Source: CAVOKN01 sp963696505
Lineage (GTDB): Bacteria; Pseudomonadota; Gammaproteobacteria; Burkholderiales; Rhodocyclaceae
Length of the DNA stretch: 64,000 nucleotides
NCBI GenBank assembly: GCA_963696505.1
Contig: CAVOKN010000019.1
Coordinates: 1-64,000 of the forward strand
Reading direction: 5' to 3'
Below the pieces are notes generated by a model that had not been told where the DNA came from, made no database searches, and worked only from the letters and a program-made list of their open reading frames with translations. Shown here piece after piece: positions 35,360 through 45,314 of the stretch. The translations under genes were made by a program, and so were the position numbers. Numbering within the stretch: the first letter of the stretch is position 1; each line of letters begins with the position of its first letter.

Positions 35360-36073
35360 ATGGAAACGGTACTCGAAAACCTGCCCCCGTCGCTGGTCTG
35401 GCGCGGCGATGCGATTGCCATCCCGGACGAGGATGGCATCGCCACCGGCTTCGCGGTGCTGGACGACGCGCTGCCCGGCGCCGGATGGCCGGTGGATACA
35501 CTCACGGAAATCCTGCCCGCCTCCCAGGGCATAGGCGAGTTGAGCCTGCTGGCGCCGGCGCTGGCGCGGCTGTCGCGGAAGGCGGCGCACTGGATCGTGT
35601 GGGTAGCGCCGCCCCACCTGCCCTATGCACCGGCCTTGCAGGCGGCGGGGGTCGATCTTTCCCGCCTCGTGGTGCTGCGGCCCCACAGCGCCAGCGAGAC
35701 CCTGTGGGCGACACGCCAGGCGCTGGCCTCGGGCAGTTGCAGCGCGGTGCTGGCCTGGCTCAACGCCCCCGACCACCAGTCCCTGCGCCGCCTGCAACTG
35801 GCGGCCGAGGGCGGCGGCGCCGCCGCCTTCCTGTTCCGTCCCGCCTACGCCCGGCGCGACTTTTCCCCTGCGCCGCTGCGCCTGTTCCTGGAGCCTTCCG
35901 GCGCCAAACTCGCGGTACATGTGCTGAAACGCCGCGGGCCGCGGCTGGCGCGGCCGGTCCTGCTCGATATGGCCCATCTGTCCCATCTGCCCCGTTCGGC
36001 AGGCAACGATGTTGTGGTTCGCCCTGTATCTGCCCAGCCTGCCGCTGCAGGTATTCCAGCGTGGCACGCCTGA
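35360..36073 (+). CDS. imuA: SOS mutagenesis accessory protein ImuA
   Basis: 237 residues, RecA-like fold without obvious ATPase competence. WRGDAIAIPDEDGIATGFAVLDDALPGAGWP is followed by LTEILPASQGIGELSLL and WIVWVAPPHLPYAPAL, the ImuA/SulA-like family pattern. It usually works with ImuB and DnaE2 in error-prone lesion bypass. It overlaps imuB by 65 bases. Its link to the lexA SOS box is interrupted by the 2.7-kb restriction-modification pair, and I see no second SOS box directly upstream. Confidence 0.9.
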   Translation: METVLENLPPSLVWRGDAIAIPDEDGIATGFAVLDDALPGAGWPVDTLTEILPASQGIGELSLLAPALARLSRKAAHWIVWVAPPHLPYAPALQAAGVDLSRLVVLRPHSASETLWATRQALASGSCSAVLAWLNAPDHQSLRRLQLAAEGGGAAAFLFRPAYARRDFSPAPLRLFLEPSGAKLAVHVLKRRGPRLARPVLLDMAHLSHLPRSAGNDVVVRPVSAQPAAAGIPAWHA

Positions 36074-37439
36074 GCCGCAACCCCTGGCGGTGGCCGATGC
36101 CGCTCGCCGGGTGGTGGCGGCGAATGCGCCGGCCCAGCGCCGTGGCGTGCATGCCGGCCTGGGCTTGGCCAGCGCACTGGCCCTAGCGCCCGATCTCGCG
36201 GTTCGCGCGCGCGATCCCCGCGGCGAACACGATGCCTTAAAGGAAGTTGCCACCTGGGCCTTGCAGTTCAGCCCCGGCGTGAGCCTCGACCCGCCCGCCT
36301 GCGTGCTGCTGGAAGCCGCCGCCAGCCTGCGCCTGTTCGGCGGGGCGCCGATCCTGATGCGGCGCCTGGCGGACGGTTGCCGCGATCTGGGCTTCGCCTG
36401 CGACATCGCCACCGCCCCCACGCCCCGCGCCGCCCATTGGCTCGCCCGTGCCGCCCGCGGCGTGCTGATCGACGACATCGGCGCCCTGCCCGCGGCGCTG
36501 GCGCCCCTGCCGCTGGACGTGCTCGACGCCCCGCTCCCGACCCTGGAGATGCTGTTCAGCGTCGGCGCCGTCACCCTGGCGGACTGCCTGCGCCTGCCGC
36601 GCTCGGGTCTCGCCCGGCGCGGCGCGGCGCCGCTCACCCTGGCGCTGGACCAGGCGCTGGGCCGCGCCGCCGATCCGCGCCCCTGGTTCGCGGCGCCCGA
36701 GACCTATGCGGGCCGCATCGAACTGGCAGTGCCGGCGGAGCACACCGAACCCATACTCTTCGTCGCCCGGCGCCTGTTGCTGGGACTCGCCGCCTGGCTC
36801 GCGGTACGCCACGCCGGCGTCGACCGCTACCTGCTGCGACTGGAGCACGAGGACGCGCCGCCCACACGCCTCATCATCACCCTGGGAGCAGCGAGCCGCG
36901 ACGAGGCGCGCTTTACCCTGCTGCTGCGGGAACACTTGGCGCGCCTCGCGCTGGCCGCGCCGGTCGCCGCCCTGGCGCTGGAGGCGAAGGAAAGTCAGTC
37001 CCTGGCGGGCGGCGATGGGGATCTGTTCGGCGACGCGCGCCGCGCCGCGGAACAGGCTCAGGTGTTCCTGGAACGGCTGCGGGCGCGGCTGGGCATCGAT
37101 GCGGTGACGGGCCTGGATGTGCAGGCGGACCACCGCCCGGAGCGCGCCTGGCGCGGCACCGAGCCCGGCGCCAGCGCGACCGCGGCACAGCCCTGCGGCC
37201 CGCGCCCGCTGTGGCTTCTCGCCTTGCCGCAGCGTCTGGAACTGCGCGGCGACCAACCCTGCTGGCATGGGCCGCTCAGCCTGCTGGCGGGGCCGGAGCG
37301 CATCGAATCGGGCTGGTGGGACGACGCAGAGGCAGCCCGCGACTACTTCGTCGCCGCCGCCCCCGGCCGCGAACTGCTATGGATATTCAGGGAACATCAA
37401 CCGCCCCATGCCTGGTTCGTGCATGGGGTGTTTGCATGA
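36009..37439 (+). CDS. imuB: Y-family polymerase-like protein ImuB
   Basis: 476 residues. LWFALYLPSLPLQVFQR is the ImuB N-terminus, where the acidic catalytic residues of true DinB-type polymerases are replaced. AVADAARRVVAANAPAQRRGVHAGLGLASALAL and the palm/finger/little-finger regions follow. ImuB is a catalytically inactive hub that bridges DnaE2, ImuA and the sliding clamp. No dnaE2 follows; the next gene is convergent. Confidence 0.92.
   Translation: MLWFALYLPSLPLQVFQRGTPEPQPLAVADAARRVVAANAPAQRRGVHAGLGLASALALAPDLAVRARDPRGEHDALKEVATWALQFSPGVSLDPPACVLLEAAASLRLFGGAPILMRRLADGCRDLGFACDIATAPTPRAAHWLARAARGVLIDDIGALPAALAPLPLDVLDAPLPTLEMLFSVGAVTLADCLRLPRSGLARRGAAPLTLALDQALGRAADPRPWFAAPETYAGRIELAVPAEHTEPILFVARRLLLGLAAWLAVRHAGVDRYLLRLEHEDAPPTRLIITLGAASRDEARFTLLLREHLARLALAAPVAALALEAKESQSLAGGDGDLFGDARRAAEQAQVFLERLRARLGIDAVTGLDVQADHRPERAWRGTEPGASATAAQPCGPRPLWLLALPQRLELRGDQPCWHGPLSLLAGPERIESGWWDDAEAARDYFVAAAPGRELLWIFREHQPPHAWFVHGVFA
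36990..36999 (-). repeat. ACTGACTTTC motif copy
   Basis: An exact minus-strand copy inside imuB, extended 5' as CCAGGG like the copies at 17745 and 62431. Confidence 0.7.
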
Positions 37440-37562
37440 GGCGCAGCAGTCTACTTCGCAACATCGAGCGCCGAGCGCCCCTCCCTCGTCCTCCCGGGCG
37501 CGCGCGGGAGGCTTGGGGTGGGGGCAAGAGGGGCCGCGCCCCGACGTGCTGCCCGCACAGAG
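37440..37562. repeat. GC-rich spacer with hairpin after imuB
   Basis: CTCCCGGGCGCG and CGCGCGGGAG can fold in a strong hairpin (about 37491-37512), followed by GGCTTGGGGTGGGGG. It resembles the CCCTC/GGGGTGAGGG repeats of the 60.7-60.9 kb spacer. It may act as a bidirectional transcription barrier. No dnaE2 start is present here. Confidence 0.4.
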
Positions 37563-38762
37563 CTACCGCCCCACCGCCTCCACCACCTTCCAGTCACCAC
37601 CCTCCACCTTGTACACGGTGATGGTGCCTTCCTTCAGGTCGCCGCGTTCGTCGTAGGCGATGCTGGCGGAGGTGACGCCGGCGGCCTGGGTCCTGGCGAG
37701 TTCCGGCAGATACTTGGCGGGTTCGGTGGAGCCGGCGCGCTGCATCGCGGCGACCATCATCTTCGTGGCATCGTAGGCGTAGGGCGAATAGACCTGCACG
37801 TCCTCCTTGAAGCGCGCCTTGTACCTGGCCTCGTAGTCCTTGCCGCCGGGCATCTGCGCCAGGGGCAGACCCGCCAGCGAGGCGATGGTGCCGTCGGACG
37901 CGTCGCCGGCGAGCTTGACGAAGTTGGGCGACTTGACCATCTCGCCGCCCATGAACTTGGCATCGATGCCGAGCTGTTTGATCTGGCGCGCCATCGGGCC
38001 GGCCTGGGCGTCGGCGCCGCCGTAGAAGATCGCCTGCGGCTTGGCGGCCTTGATGCTGGTGAGGATGGCCATGAAATCGGTGGCTTTGTCGTTGGTATAT
38101 TCGCGCTTGACGATCTCGGCGCCGGCGGCCTTGGCCGCCTTCTCGAACTCGTCGGCCAGGCCCTGGCCGTAGGCGCTGCGGTCGTCGATGATGGCGATCT
38201 TCTTCGCCGCCAGCTTGTCCACCGCGAAGCGGCCCATGACGCTGCCCTGCTGCACGTCGTTGGTCATGGCGCGGAAGGTGGTCTTGTAGCCGTTCTGGGT
38301 ATAGGCCGGCGCGGTGGCCATGGCGATCTGGGGAATGCCGTGGTCGGCGTAGATCTTGGAGGCGGGGATGCTGGTGCCGGAGTTGAAGTGGCCGAGCATG
38401 CCGCGGATGCCGGCGTCGGTCAGCTTCTGCGCCACGGCGGTGCCCTGCTTGGGATCGGCCTGGTCGTCCTCGGCGATGAGTTCGAACTTGACCGTCTTGC
38501 CGGCGATCACCGGCTTGGCGGCATTGACTTCCTCGATCGCCAGCAGGATGCCGTTCTGCATCTCCTTGCCGTAGTGGGCCTGGGGGCCGGTCAAGGGTGC
38601 GGCGAAGCCGAGCTTGACCACTTCCTCGCCGCCAGCGGGTTGGGCGGCGGGCGCGGGCGCAGCGGCACCGGAAGCGCGCGGCGCGGGCTGCTGCTTGCCG
38701 CAGGCGCCCAGCAGGGCTGCGAGAACGATGCCGGATGCGGCGAAAAGCTGTCTGCGATTCAT
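37563..38762 (-). CDS. Branched-chain amino-acid ABC transporter substrate-binding lipoprotein
   Basis: 399 residues from ATG 38762 with GAGGAG upstream. A lipoprotein signal (RRQLFAASGIVLAALLGAC, lipobox LGAC) is followed by the periplasmic binding fold (VVKLGFAAPLTGPQAHYGKEM; GMLGHFNSGTSIPASKIY; KKIAIIDDRSAYGQGLADEF), typical of LivK/LivJ. It binds leucine, isoleucine, valine or related compounds for an ABC importer. The permease and ATPase genes are not in the window, so it is either an orphan binding protein or serves a distant transporter. Confidence 0.92.
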   Translation of the reverse strand: MNRRQLFAASGIVLAALLGACGKQQPAPRASGAAAPAPAAQPAGGEEVVKLGFAAPLTGPQAHYGKEMQNGILLAIEEVNAAKPVIAGKTVKFELIAEDDQADPKQGTAVAQKLTDAGIRGMLGHFNSGTSIPASKIYADHGIPQIAMATAPAYTQNGYKTTFRAMTNDVQQGSVMGRFAVDKLAAKKIAIIDDRSAYGQGLADEFEKAAKAAGAEIVKREYTNDKATDFMAILTSIKAAKPQAIFYGGADAQAGPMARQIKQLGIDAKFMGGEMVKSPNFVKLAGDASDGTIASLAGLPLAQMPGGKDYEARYKARFKEDVQVYSPYAYDATKMMVAAMQRAGSTEPAKYLPELARTQAAGVTSASIAYDERGDLKEGTITVYKVEGGDWKVVEAVGR

Positions 38763-38817
38763 CTTTTCTTCTCCTCGAACTTGCCAGATCAATAGTCAGT
38801 CCCCGGAAGACGGGTAC

Positions 38818-38839
38818 AAAAAAGGACGCCGTGGCGTCC
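38818..38839 (-). terminator. Intrinsic terminator of pnp
   Basis: On the minus strand GGACGCC and GGCGTCC pair around two bases and are followed by six T residues. It lies 29 bases after the pnp stop. Confidence 0.9.
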
Positions 38840-38868
38840 TTTCCTGTTTCAGCGCGTTGCGGCCCCGG

Positions 38869-40974
<2,106 letters not shown>

Positions 40975-41064
40975 GGGAATGTCCTCTCGATAGATCGGCG
41001 GCGGGGTGCATGCCGCTGGCGGAAGCCCTCACCCCTAGCTGCCGGACCGGCCCGCTCGGGCCAG
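40975..41064 (-). promoter_or_regulatory. pnp leader
   Basis: Between the rpsO terminator and pnp lies a GC-rich leader that includes the palindrome GGCCCG-AG-CGGGCC (about 41049-41062). By analogy with E. coli it may fold into the stem cut by RNase III and then PNPase. This is inference. Confidence 0.4.
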
Positions 41065-41104
41065 AAAAAACAAAACCGGCGCTGCCTTCCGTGCTGGCGC
41101 CGGT
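41065..41104 (-). terminator. Terminator/attenuator between rpsO and pnp
   Basis: On the minus strand ACCGGCGC and GCGCCGGT pair around a 14-base loop and are followed by TTTTG and TTTTTT. It lies 78 bases after rpsO. Partial read-through would feed pnp. Confidence 0.85.
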
Positions 41105-41182
41105 GTGATGAAGGATGCCCGCGACGACCTGGGTCGGGCAATCCACGAGTCGCTTTGCCTTGGTTCCGGGCGTCTGCCCGAA

Positions 41183-41449
41183 TTACTTGCGCAGGCCCAG
41201 GCGCTCGATCAGCGAACGGTAGCGATCGGCGTTGGTGCGCTTGAGGTAGTCGAGCATCTTGCGCCGCTGGCTCACCATCTTGAGCAGCCCCCGACGGGAG
41301 TGGTGATCCTTGACGTGCTCCTTGAAATGGCCGGTCAGGCCATTGATGCGCGCGGTGAGTAGCGCGACCTGCACTTCAGGCGAGCCGGTGTCGCCACTTT
41401 TCAGTTGGTACTTGCCGACGATCTGGGACTTTTCAGCGGAAGGAATCAT
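41183..41449 (-). CDS. rpsO: 30S ribosomal protein S15
   Basis: 88 residues, full S15 length: KSGDTGSPEVQVALLTARI, then HFKEHVKDHHSRRGLLKMVSQRRKMLDYLK and ERLGLRK at the end. It binds 16S rRNA at the central three-way junction. The N-terminus (MIPSAEKSQIV) differs slightly from the usual MSLS-type start, but no other start fits. Confidence 0.98.
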   Translation of the reverse strand: MIPSAEKSQIVGKYQLKSGDTGSPEVQVALLTARINGLTGHFKEHVKDHHSRRGLLKMVSQRRKMLDYLKRTNADRYRSLIERLGLRK

Positions 41450-41484
41450 TGCGAACTCGACGGTTGATCTTGGGAAAGGGCGGG

Positions 41485-41514
41485 ATTATACCGGTTTCGG
41501 CCGCCGCGTCTCAA
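41485..41514 (-). promoter_or_regulatory. rpsO-pnp promoter
   Basis: On the minus strand TTGAGA (41509-41514), an 18-base spacer and the consensus TATAAT (41485-41490), about 35 bases before rpsO. Confidence 0.75.
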
Positions 41515-41604
41515 GGCATGCTTCAGACCGGCCGGACTGGCCTGCCACGCATGGCGACCGACGGTGAAAGCCGCTACCATTTCGGCCTTTGCCCCCCGCG
41601 CCCT

Positions 41605-43143
41605 ATGAACCTCCTTCGCGCCCTCGGGACGGTCAGCAGCTTGACCCTGCTGTCGCGCATCACGGGCTTCGTGCGCGACTTCATCATCGCGCGGACCTTC
41701 GGCGCCGGGATGACGACCGACGCCTTCTTCGTCGCCTTCAAGCTGCCCAATCTGCTGCGCCGGTTGTTCGCCGAAGGGGCGTTCTCCCAGGCCTTCGTTC
41801 CCATCTTGGCCGAATACCGGGAACGCCACGGGGCGGAACCGACGCGGGTGCTGGTCGATCACGTCGCCACGCTGCTGGGGCTGGCGGTGCTGGTGGTGTC
41901 GGCCATCGGCGTGGTGGCAGCGCCGCTGGTGATCTACGTCTCGGCACCGGGCTTCAGCGCCGAGCCCGACAAGTTCGCCCTCACAATAGAACTGCTGCGG
42001 GTGACCTTCCCCTACATCCTGTTCATGTCTCTGGTGGCGCTGGCCGGCGGCGTGCTCAACACCTGGAGCCGGTTCTCGGTGCCGGCGTTCACGCCGGTTC
42101 TGCTCAACCTCTCCTTCATAGTCATGGCGCTTTTCGCGGCGCCATACTTCGACCCGCCGGTGATGGCGCTGGCCTGGGCGGTGTTCCTCGGCGGCCTGCT
42201 GCAACTGACTTTCCAACTGCCTTTCCTGGCGCGCATCGGCATGCTGCCGCGCTTTTCGCTGTCGCTGGCGGACCCGGCGGTGCGCCGCATCCTCAAGCTG
42301 ATGGCTCCCGCCGCCCTGGGGGTGTCGATCTCCCAGGTGTCGCTGGTGATCAACAACATCTTCGCCTCCTTCCTCGAAAACGGCAGCGTGTCCTGGCTCT
42401 ACTACGCCGACCGGCTGATGGAATTCCCCTCCGGGCTGCTGGGCGCGGCGCTGGGCACCATCCTGCTGCCCAGCCTGTCGCGCAGCCACGCCAAGGGCAA
42501 TCAGGCGGAGTTCTCGGCGCTGCTGGACTGGGGACTGCGCCTCGCCTTCCTGCTCACCGCCCCGGCGGCACTGGCGCTGGCGATCCTGGCGGTGCCGCTG
42601 ATCGCCACCCTGTTCATGCACGGGGCATTCTCGCCGGCGGACGTGATGCAAACGCGCAGCGCGCTGGTGGCCTATTCGGTCGGGTTGATCGGGCTGATCC
42701 TGGTGAAGATCCTCGCCCCCGGCTTCTATTCGCGCCAGGACATCCGCACCCCGGTGAAGATCGGCCTCGTGACCCTGGCGGTGACCCAGCTCATGAACCT
42801 CGCCCTGGTGGGGCCGCTGGCCCACGCGGGACTGGCCCTGTCGATAGGCCTTGCCTCCTGCCTCAACGCCGGCCTGCTGTTCCGCGGGCTGCGCAAGCGC
42901 GGCGCCTACGTCGCGGCGCCGGGCTGGGGCCGCTTCGGCCTGAGGCTCGCGGCGGCGCTGGCGGTGATGGGGCTGGTACTATGGTTCGCTGCCGGTCCCG
43001 ACAAGCTATGGCTCGCCGCGGGCAGCGGCGAGCGGGTGCTGCGCATCACCGGGGTGGTCGCCCTCGGAGGTGCCGTCTATTTCGGAACCCTGTTCGCCCT
43101 GGGTTTGCGGCTGCGGGACTTCCGGCGCCGCGGCGCCGAGTGA
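41605..43143 (+). CDS. murJ: Lipid II flippase MurJ
   Basis: 512 residues from ATG 41605 (MNLLRALGTVSSLTLLSRITGFVRD), the conserved MurJ start; longer frames upstream cross the rpsO promoter and are rejected. There are about 14 transmembrane helices. Conserved charged positions lie in RITGFVRDFIIARTFGAG, KLPNLLRRLFAEGAFSQAFVP and YADRLMEFPSGLLGAALGT. It moves the peptidoglycan precursor lipid II across the inner membrane. It carries an ACTGACTTTC copy at 42204. Confidence 0.96.
   Translation: MNLLRALGTVSSLTLLSRITGFVRDFIIARTFGAGMTTDAFFVAFKLPNLLRRLFAEGAFSQAFVPILAEYRERHGAEPTRVLVDHVATLLGLAVLVVSAIGVVAAPLVIYVSAPGFSAEPDKFALTIELLRVTFPYILFMSLVALAGGVLNTWSRFSVPAFTPVLLNLSFIVMALFAAPYFDPPVMALAWAVFLGGLLQLTFQLPFLARIGMLPRFSLSLADPAVRRILKLMAPAALGVSISQVSLVINNIFASFLENGSVSWLYYADRLMEFPSGLLGAALGTILLPSLSRSHAKGNQAEFSALLDWGLRLAFLLTAPAALALAILAVPLIATLFMHGAFSPADVMQTRSALVAYSVGLIGLILVKILAPGFYSRQDIRTPVKIGLVTLAVTQLMNLALVGPLAHAGLALSIGLASCLNAGLLFRGLRKRGAYVAAPGWGRFGLRLAAALAVMGLVLWFAAGPDKLWLAAGSGERVLRITGVVALGGAVYFGTLFALGLRLRDFRRRGAE
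42204..42213 (+). repeat. ACTGACTTTC motif copy
   Basis: An exact copy inside murJ, encoding Leu-Thr-Phe in a transmembrane segment. Confidence 0.7.
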
Positions 43144-43165
43144 CATCGACTTCGAGAGGAACACC

Positions 43166-43795
43166 ATGCAACTCACCAGCCAGAGCTTCGCCGACAAGCA
43201 GCCCATTCCCGGCGAGTTCGCCTTCTGCATCCCTGCCGAGACCGGCCATGTGTGCCTCGGCGCCAATCGCAATCCCCAGCTCGCGTGGACGGGCCTTCCT
43301 CCGGGGACGAAGTCGCTGGCGCTGATCTGCCACGATCCGGACGTGCCCAGCCGCGGCGACGATGTGAATCAGGAAGGCCGGATCGTGCCCGCCAGCCTGC
43401 CGCGGGTGGACTTCTTCCACTGGGTGCTGGTGGATCTGCCGCCGGCGCCGGCGCAAATCGCGGCGGGCGAATTCAGCACCGGCGCGACACCCCGCGGCAA
43501 GGCAGGCCCGGCGGGCCCGAACGGCACGCGCCAGGGCATCAACGACTATACGAACTGGTTTTCCGGCGACAAGGACATGGCGGGCAACTACCACGGCTAC
43601 GACGGCCCCTGCCCTCCCTGGAACGACGCGATCCCTCACCGCTACGTGTTTACGCTCTACGCGCTGGACATCGCGCGCTGTCCGGTTGAGGGAAGTTTCA
43701 CCGGCGGTGAGCTGCGGGCGGCGATCCACGGCCACGTGCTGGGCGAGGCGCAGCTCACGGGGCGCTACACCCTGAACCCCGCCGTGTCGCTGTAA
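43166..43795 (+). CDS. PEBP / YbhB-YbcL family protein
   Basis: 209 residues from ATG 43166 with GAGAGGA upstream, 22 bases after murJ. It has the phosphatidylethanolamine-binding (Raf kinase inhibitor-like) fold. NPQLAWTGLPPGTKSLALICHDPDVP holds the ligand-pocket Asp-Pro, and FFHWVLVDLPP and YDGPCPPWNDAIPHRYVFTLYALD follow. No signal peptide, so cytoplasmic. The function of bacterial members is not settled. Confidence 0.9.
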   Translation: MQLTSQSFADKQPIPGEFAFCIPAETGHVCLGANRNPQLAWTGLPPGTKSLALICHDPDVPSRGDDVNQEGRIVPASLPRVDFFHWVLVDLPPAPAQIAAGEFSTGATPRGKAGPAGPNGTRQGINDYTNWFSGDKDMAGNYHGYDGPCPPWNDAIPHRYVFTLYALDIARCPVEGSFTGGELRAAIHGHVLGEAQLTGRYTLNPAVSL

Positions 43796-43804
43796 CTGAC
43801 TTTC
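43795..43804 (+). repeat. ACTGACTTTC motif copy
   Basis: An exact copy starting on the last base of the PEBP stop codon, in the 16-base gap between the two convergent genes. Confidence 0.7.
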
Positions 43805-43811
43805 GCGGCGT

Positions 43812-44210
43812 TCAGCGGATTGCGGTGCCGAGCGCGGCCTGCGTCGCGCTCCATGCGCCGCACAGGGCGCCTACCAGCGCGTCGGCCCGGGACAGGTCGC
43901 CGGCGCGGGAGTCCTGCTCGAGTATCCGGCAAAGCTGGGCCAGTTGCGCCGCGCCCATGCTGGCACTGGCCGACTTGAGGGTGTGGGCGGCAACGGCCAG
44001 GGCGCGAGCATCGCGCTGCGCCCACGCCGCCTCGATGGCGGCGACGTGCCTGGGGGCGTCGTCCAGGTACAGGCCAACGACGCGCGCAAGCAATTCGGGC
44101 GTATCGTCTCCGGCCAGTTCGCGGATGACGTCGAGCGCCCGCGCATCGACCACCGGCGCGTCAGGTATGCGCAACCCGCCGGCATTGGTTTCGCCGGCGG
44201 CAGCAATCAC
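43812..44210 (-). CDS. Stand-alone Hpt phosphotransfer protein
   Basis: 132 residues from a GTG at 44210 that overlaps the upstream TGA as GTGA. It has a four-helix Hpt domain with the phospho-accepting His in AVAAHTLKSASASMGA, preceded by ELLARVVGLYLDDAPRHVAAIEAAW. It is the last gene of the signalling cluster and may take phosphoryl groups from the hybrid kinase and pass them to the REC domain of the GGDEF-EAL protein. It is related to the Hpt domain at the kinase C-terminus. Confidence 0.8.
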   Translation of the reverse strand: MIAAAGETNAGGLRIPDAPVVDARALDVIRELAGDDTPELLARVVGLYLDDAPRHVAAIEAAWAQRDARALAVAAHTLKSASASMGAAQLAQLCRILEQDSRAGDLSRADALVGALCGAWSATQAALGTAIR

Positions 44211-45271
44211 GGGCGGGCACCCGATGCCGCGTGAGTCCTCGGCGCATCCTCCGCCACGGTCACCCGGTTGCGTCCTCCCTGCTTGGAGGCATAAAGGGCA
44301 CGGTCCGCGCGCCCGATGAAGTCGACCGCCGACTCGCCGGGGCAGCAACTCGCGAGCCCGATCGACACGCTGATGTTCCCCACGGTCTCGTCGCTGTCGA
44401 TGCGCTTGACGCGGCCGCCGGCGATCGTCGCGCGCAGCGTTTCGGCAAGCCCGGCAGCGCCCTGCAGCGGCGTTCCGGGCAGCAGCACCGCGAACTCTTC
44501 CCCGCCGTAGCGGGCGGCGGTGTCCTTGCCTTTCACATTCGCCTTCAGCACCTGGCCGATGCCGCGCAGCACCTTGTCGCCAAACAGATGACCGTAGGTG
44601 TCGTTGATGCGCTTGAAAAAGTCGATGTCGAGCATCAACAGGCACGGGGCGGAGGCGCCGGCTTCCATCGGCCGAAGGCAGTCGGCCATCGCCAGGTCGA
44701 AGCCCTTGCGGTTGGTCAGCCCCGTCAGTGCATCGACCAGCGCCTCTTCCCGGGCCCGCAGCACCTCCCGCTTCAATTGCTCCGCCTCCTGCATGCTCTG
44801 CTCCAGCCGCGACCGCAGCAAACCGATCGACTGCTGCATGTCGCGCGTATCCTGCAGGACGCTCTCTACACCCTCCAACGCCCCATCGCCCTCCTCGCGC
44901 GGCTGCGTCAGCGCCTCGCTCAAGCGTTCCAGGGCGAAGCCGAAGCGCGACGCCCGGTCCCCCGCCTGGGCTGCCGAATCGGACACGCCATCGACGATGC
45001 GCTGCACCTTGCTGCTGATTCGCTGCGCCGCCGCCTCGTCAATCTCGGCAATGTGCTTGTCGTAAATCGCGTAGATGGCTTCGTCATCGAGCCGCACGCC
45101 GCCACGCTCGATCGCGTCGAGCTCCGCGGTAAGCGCGGGGTTGATCCCGGCGGCGTATTCGTACCACACCGCAAAACTCACCGGATGCAAGCCCGCACCG
45201 TGGCGCCCCATATGCTGCAGGGCAAGCCTCAGGCATTCGGCGCTCTGGCCGCGGGTTTCGCGAAATCTCAT
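44207..45271 (-). CDS. GGDEF-domain diguanylate cyclase
   Basis: 354 residues from ATG 45271 (MRFRETRGQSAECLRLAL). The N-terminal 180 residues are helical (SFAVWYEYAAGINPALTAEL) with a coiled coil (about LRSRLEQSMQEAEQLKREVL). The GGDEF domain begins DALTGLTNRKGFDLAM and has the active signature RYGGEEF. The inhibitory RxxD site is not conserved (KGKD). It should synthesise c-di-GMP. There is no membrane segment, so input presumably comes from a partner bound to the N-terminal domain. Confidence 0.9.
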   Translation of the reverse strand: MRFRETRGQSAECLRLALQHMGRHGAGLHPVSFAVWYEYAAGINPALTAELDAIERGGVRLDDEAIYAIYDKHIAEIDEAAAQRISSKVQRIVDGVSDSAAQAGDRASRFGFALERLSEALTQPREEGDGALEGVESVLQDTRDMQQSIGLLRSRLEQSMQEAEQLKREVLRAREEALVDALTGLTNRKGFDLAMADCLRPMEAGASAPCLLMLDIDFFKRINDTYGHLFGDKVLRGIGQVLKANVKGKDTAARYGGEEFAVLLPGTPLQGAAGLAETLRATIAGGRVKRIDSDETVGNISVSIGLASCCPGESAVDFIGRADRALYASKQGGRNRVTVAEDAPRTHAASGARP

Positions 45272-45314
45272 CTGGAATTCTCCGAATTGCACGTCACCGG
45301 TGTCTGTCTCGCAA

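Noticed and set aside
37440..37562. Possible dnaE2 remnant after imuB
   Set aside because: The 123 bases hold a GC hairpin and no sequence resembling the start of a DnaE2 polymerase.
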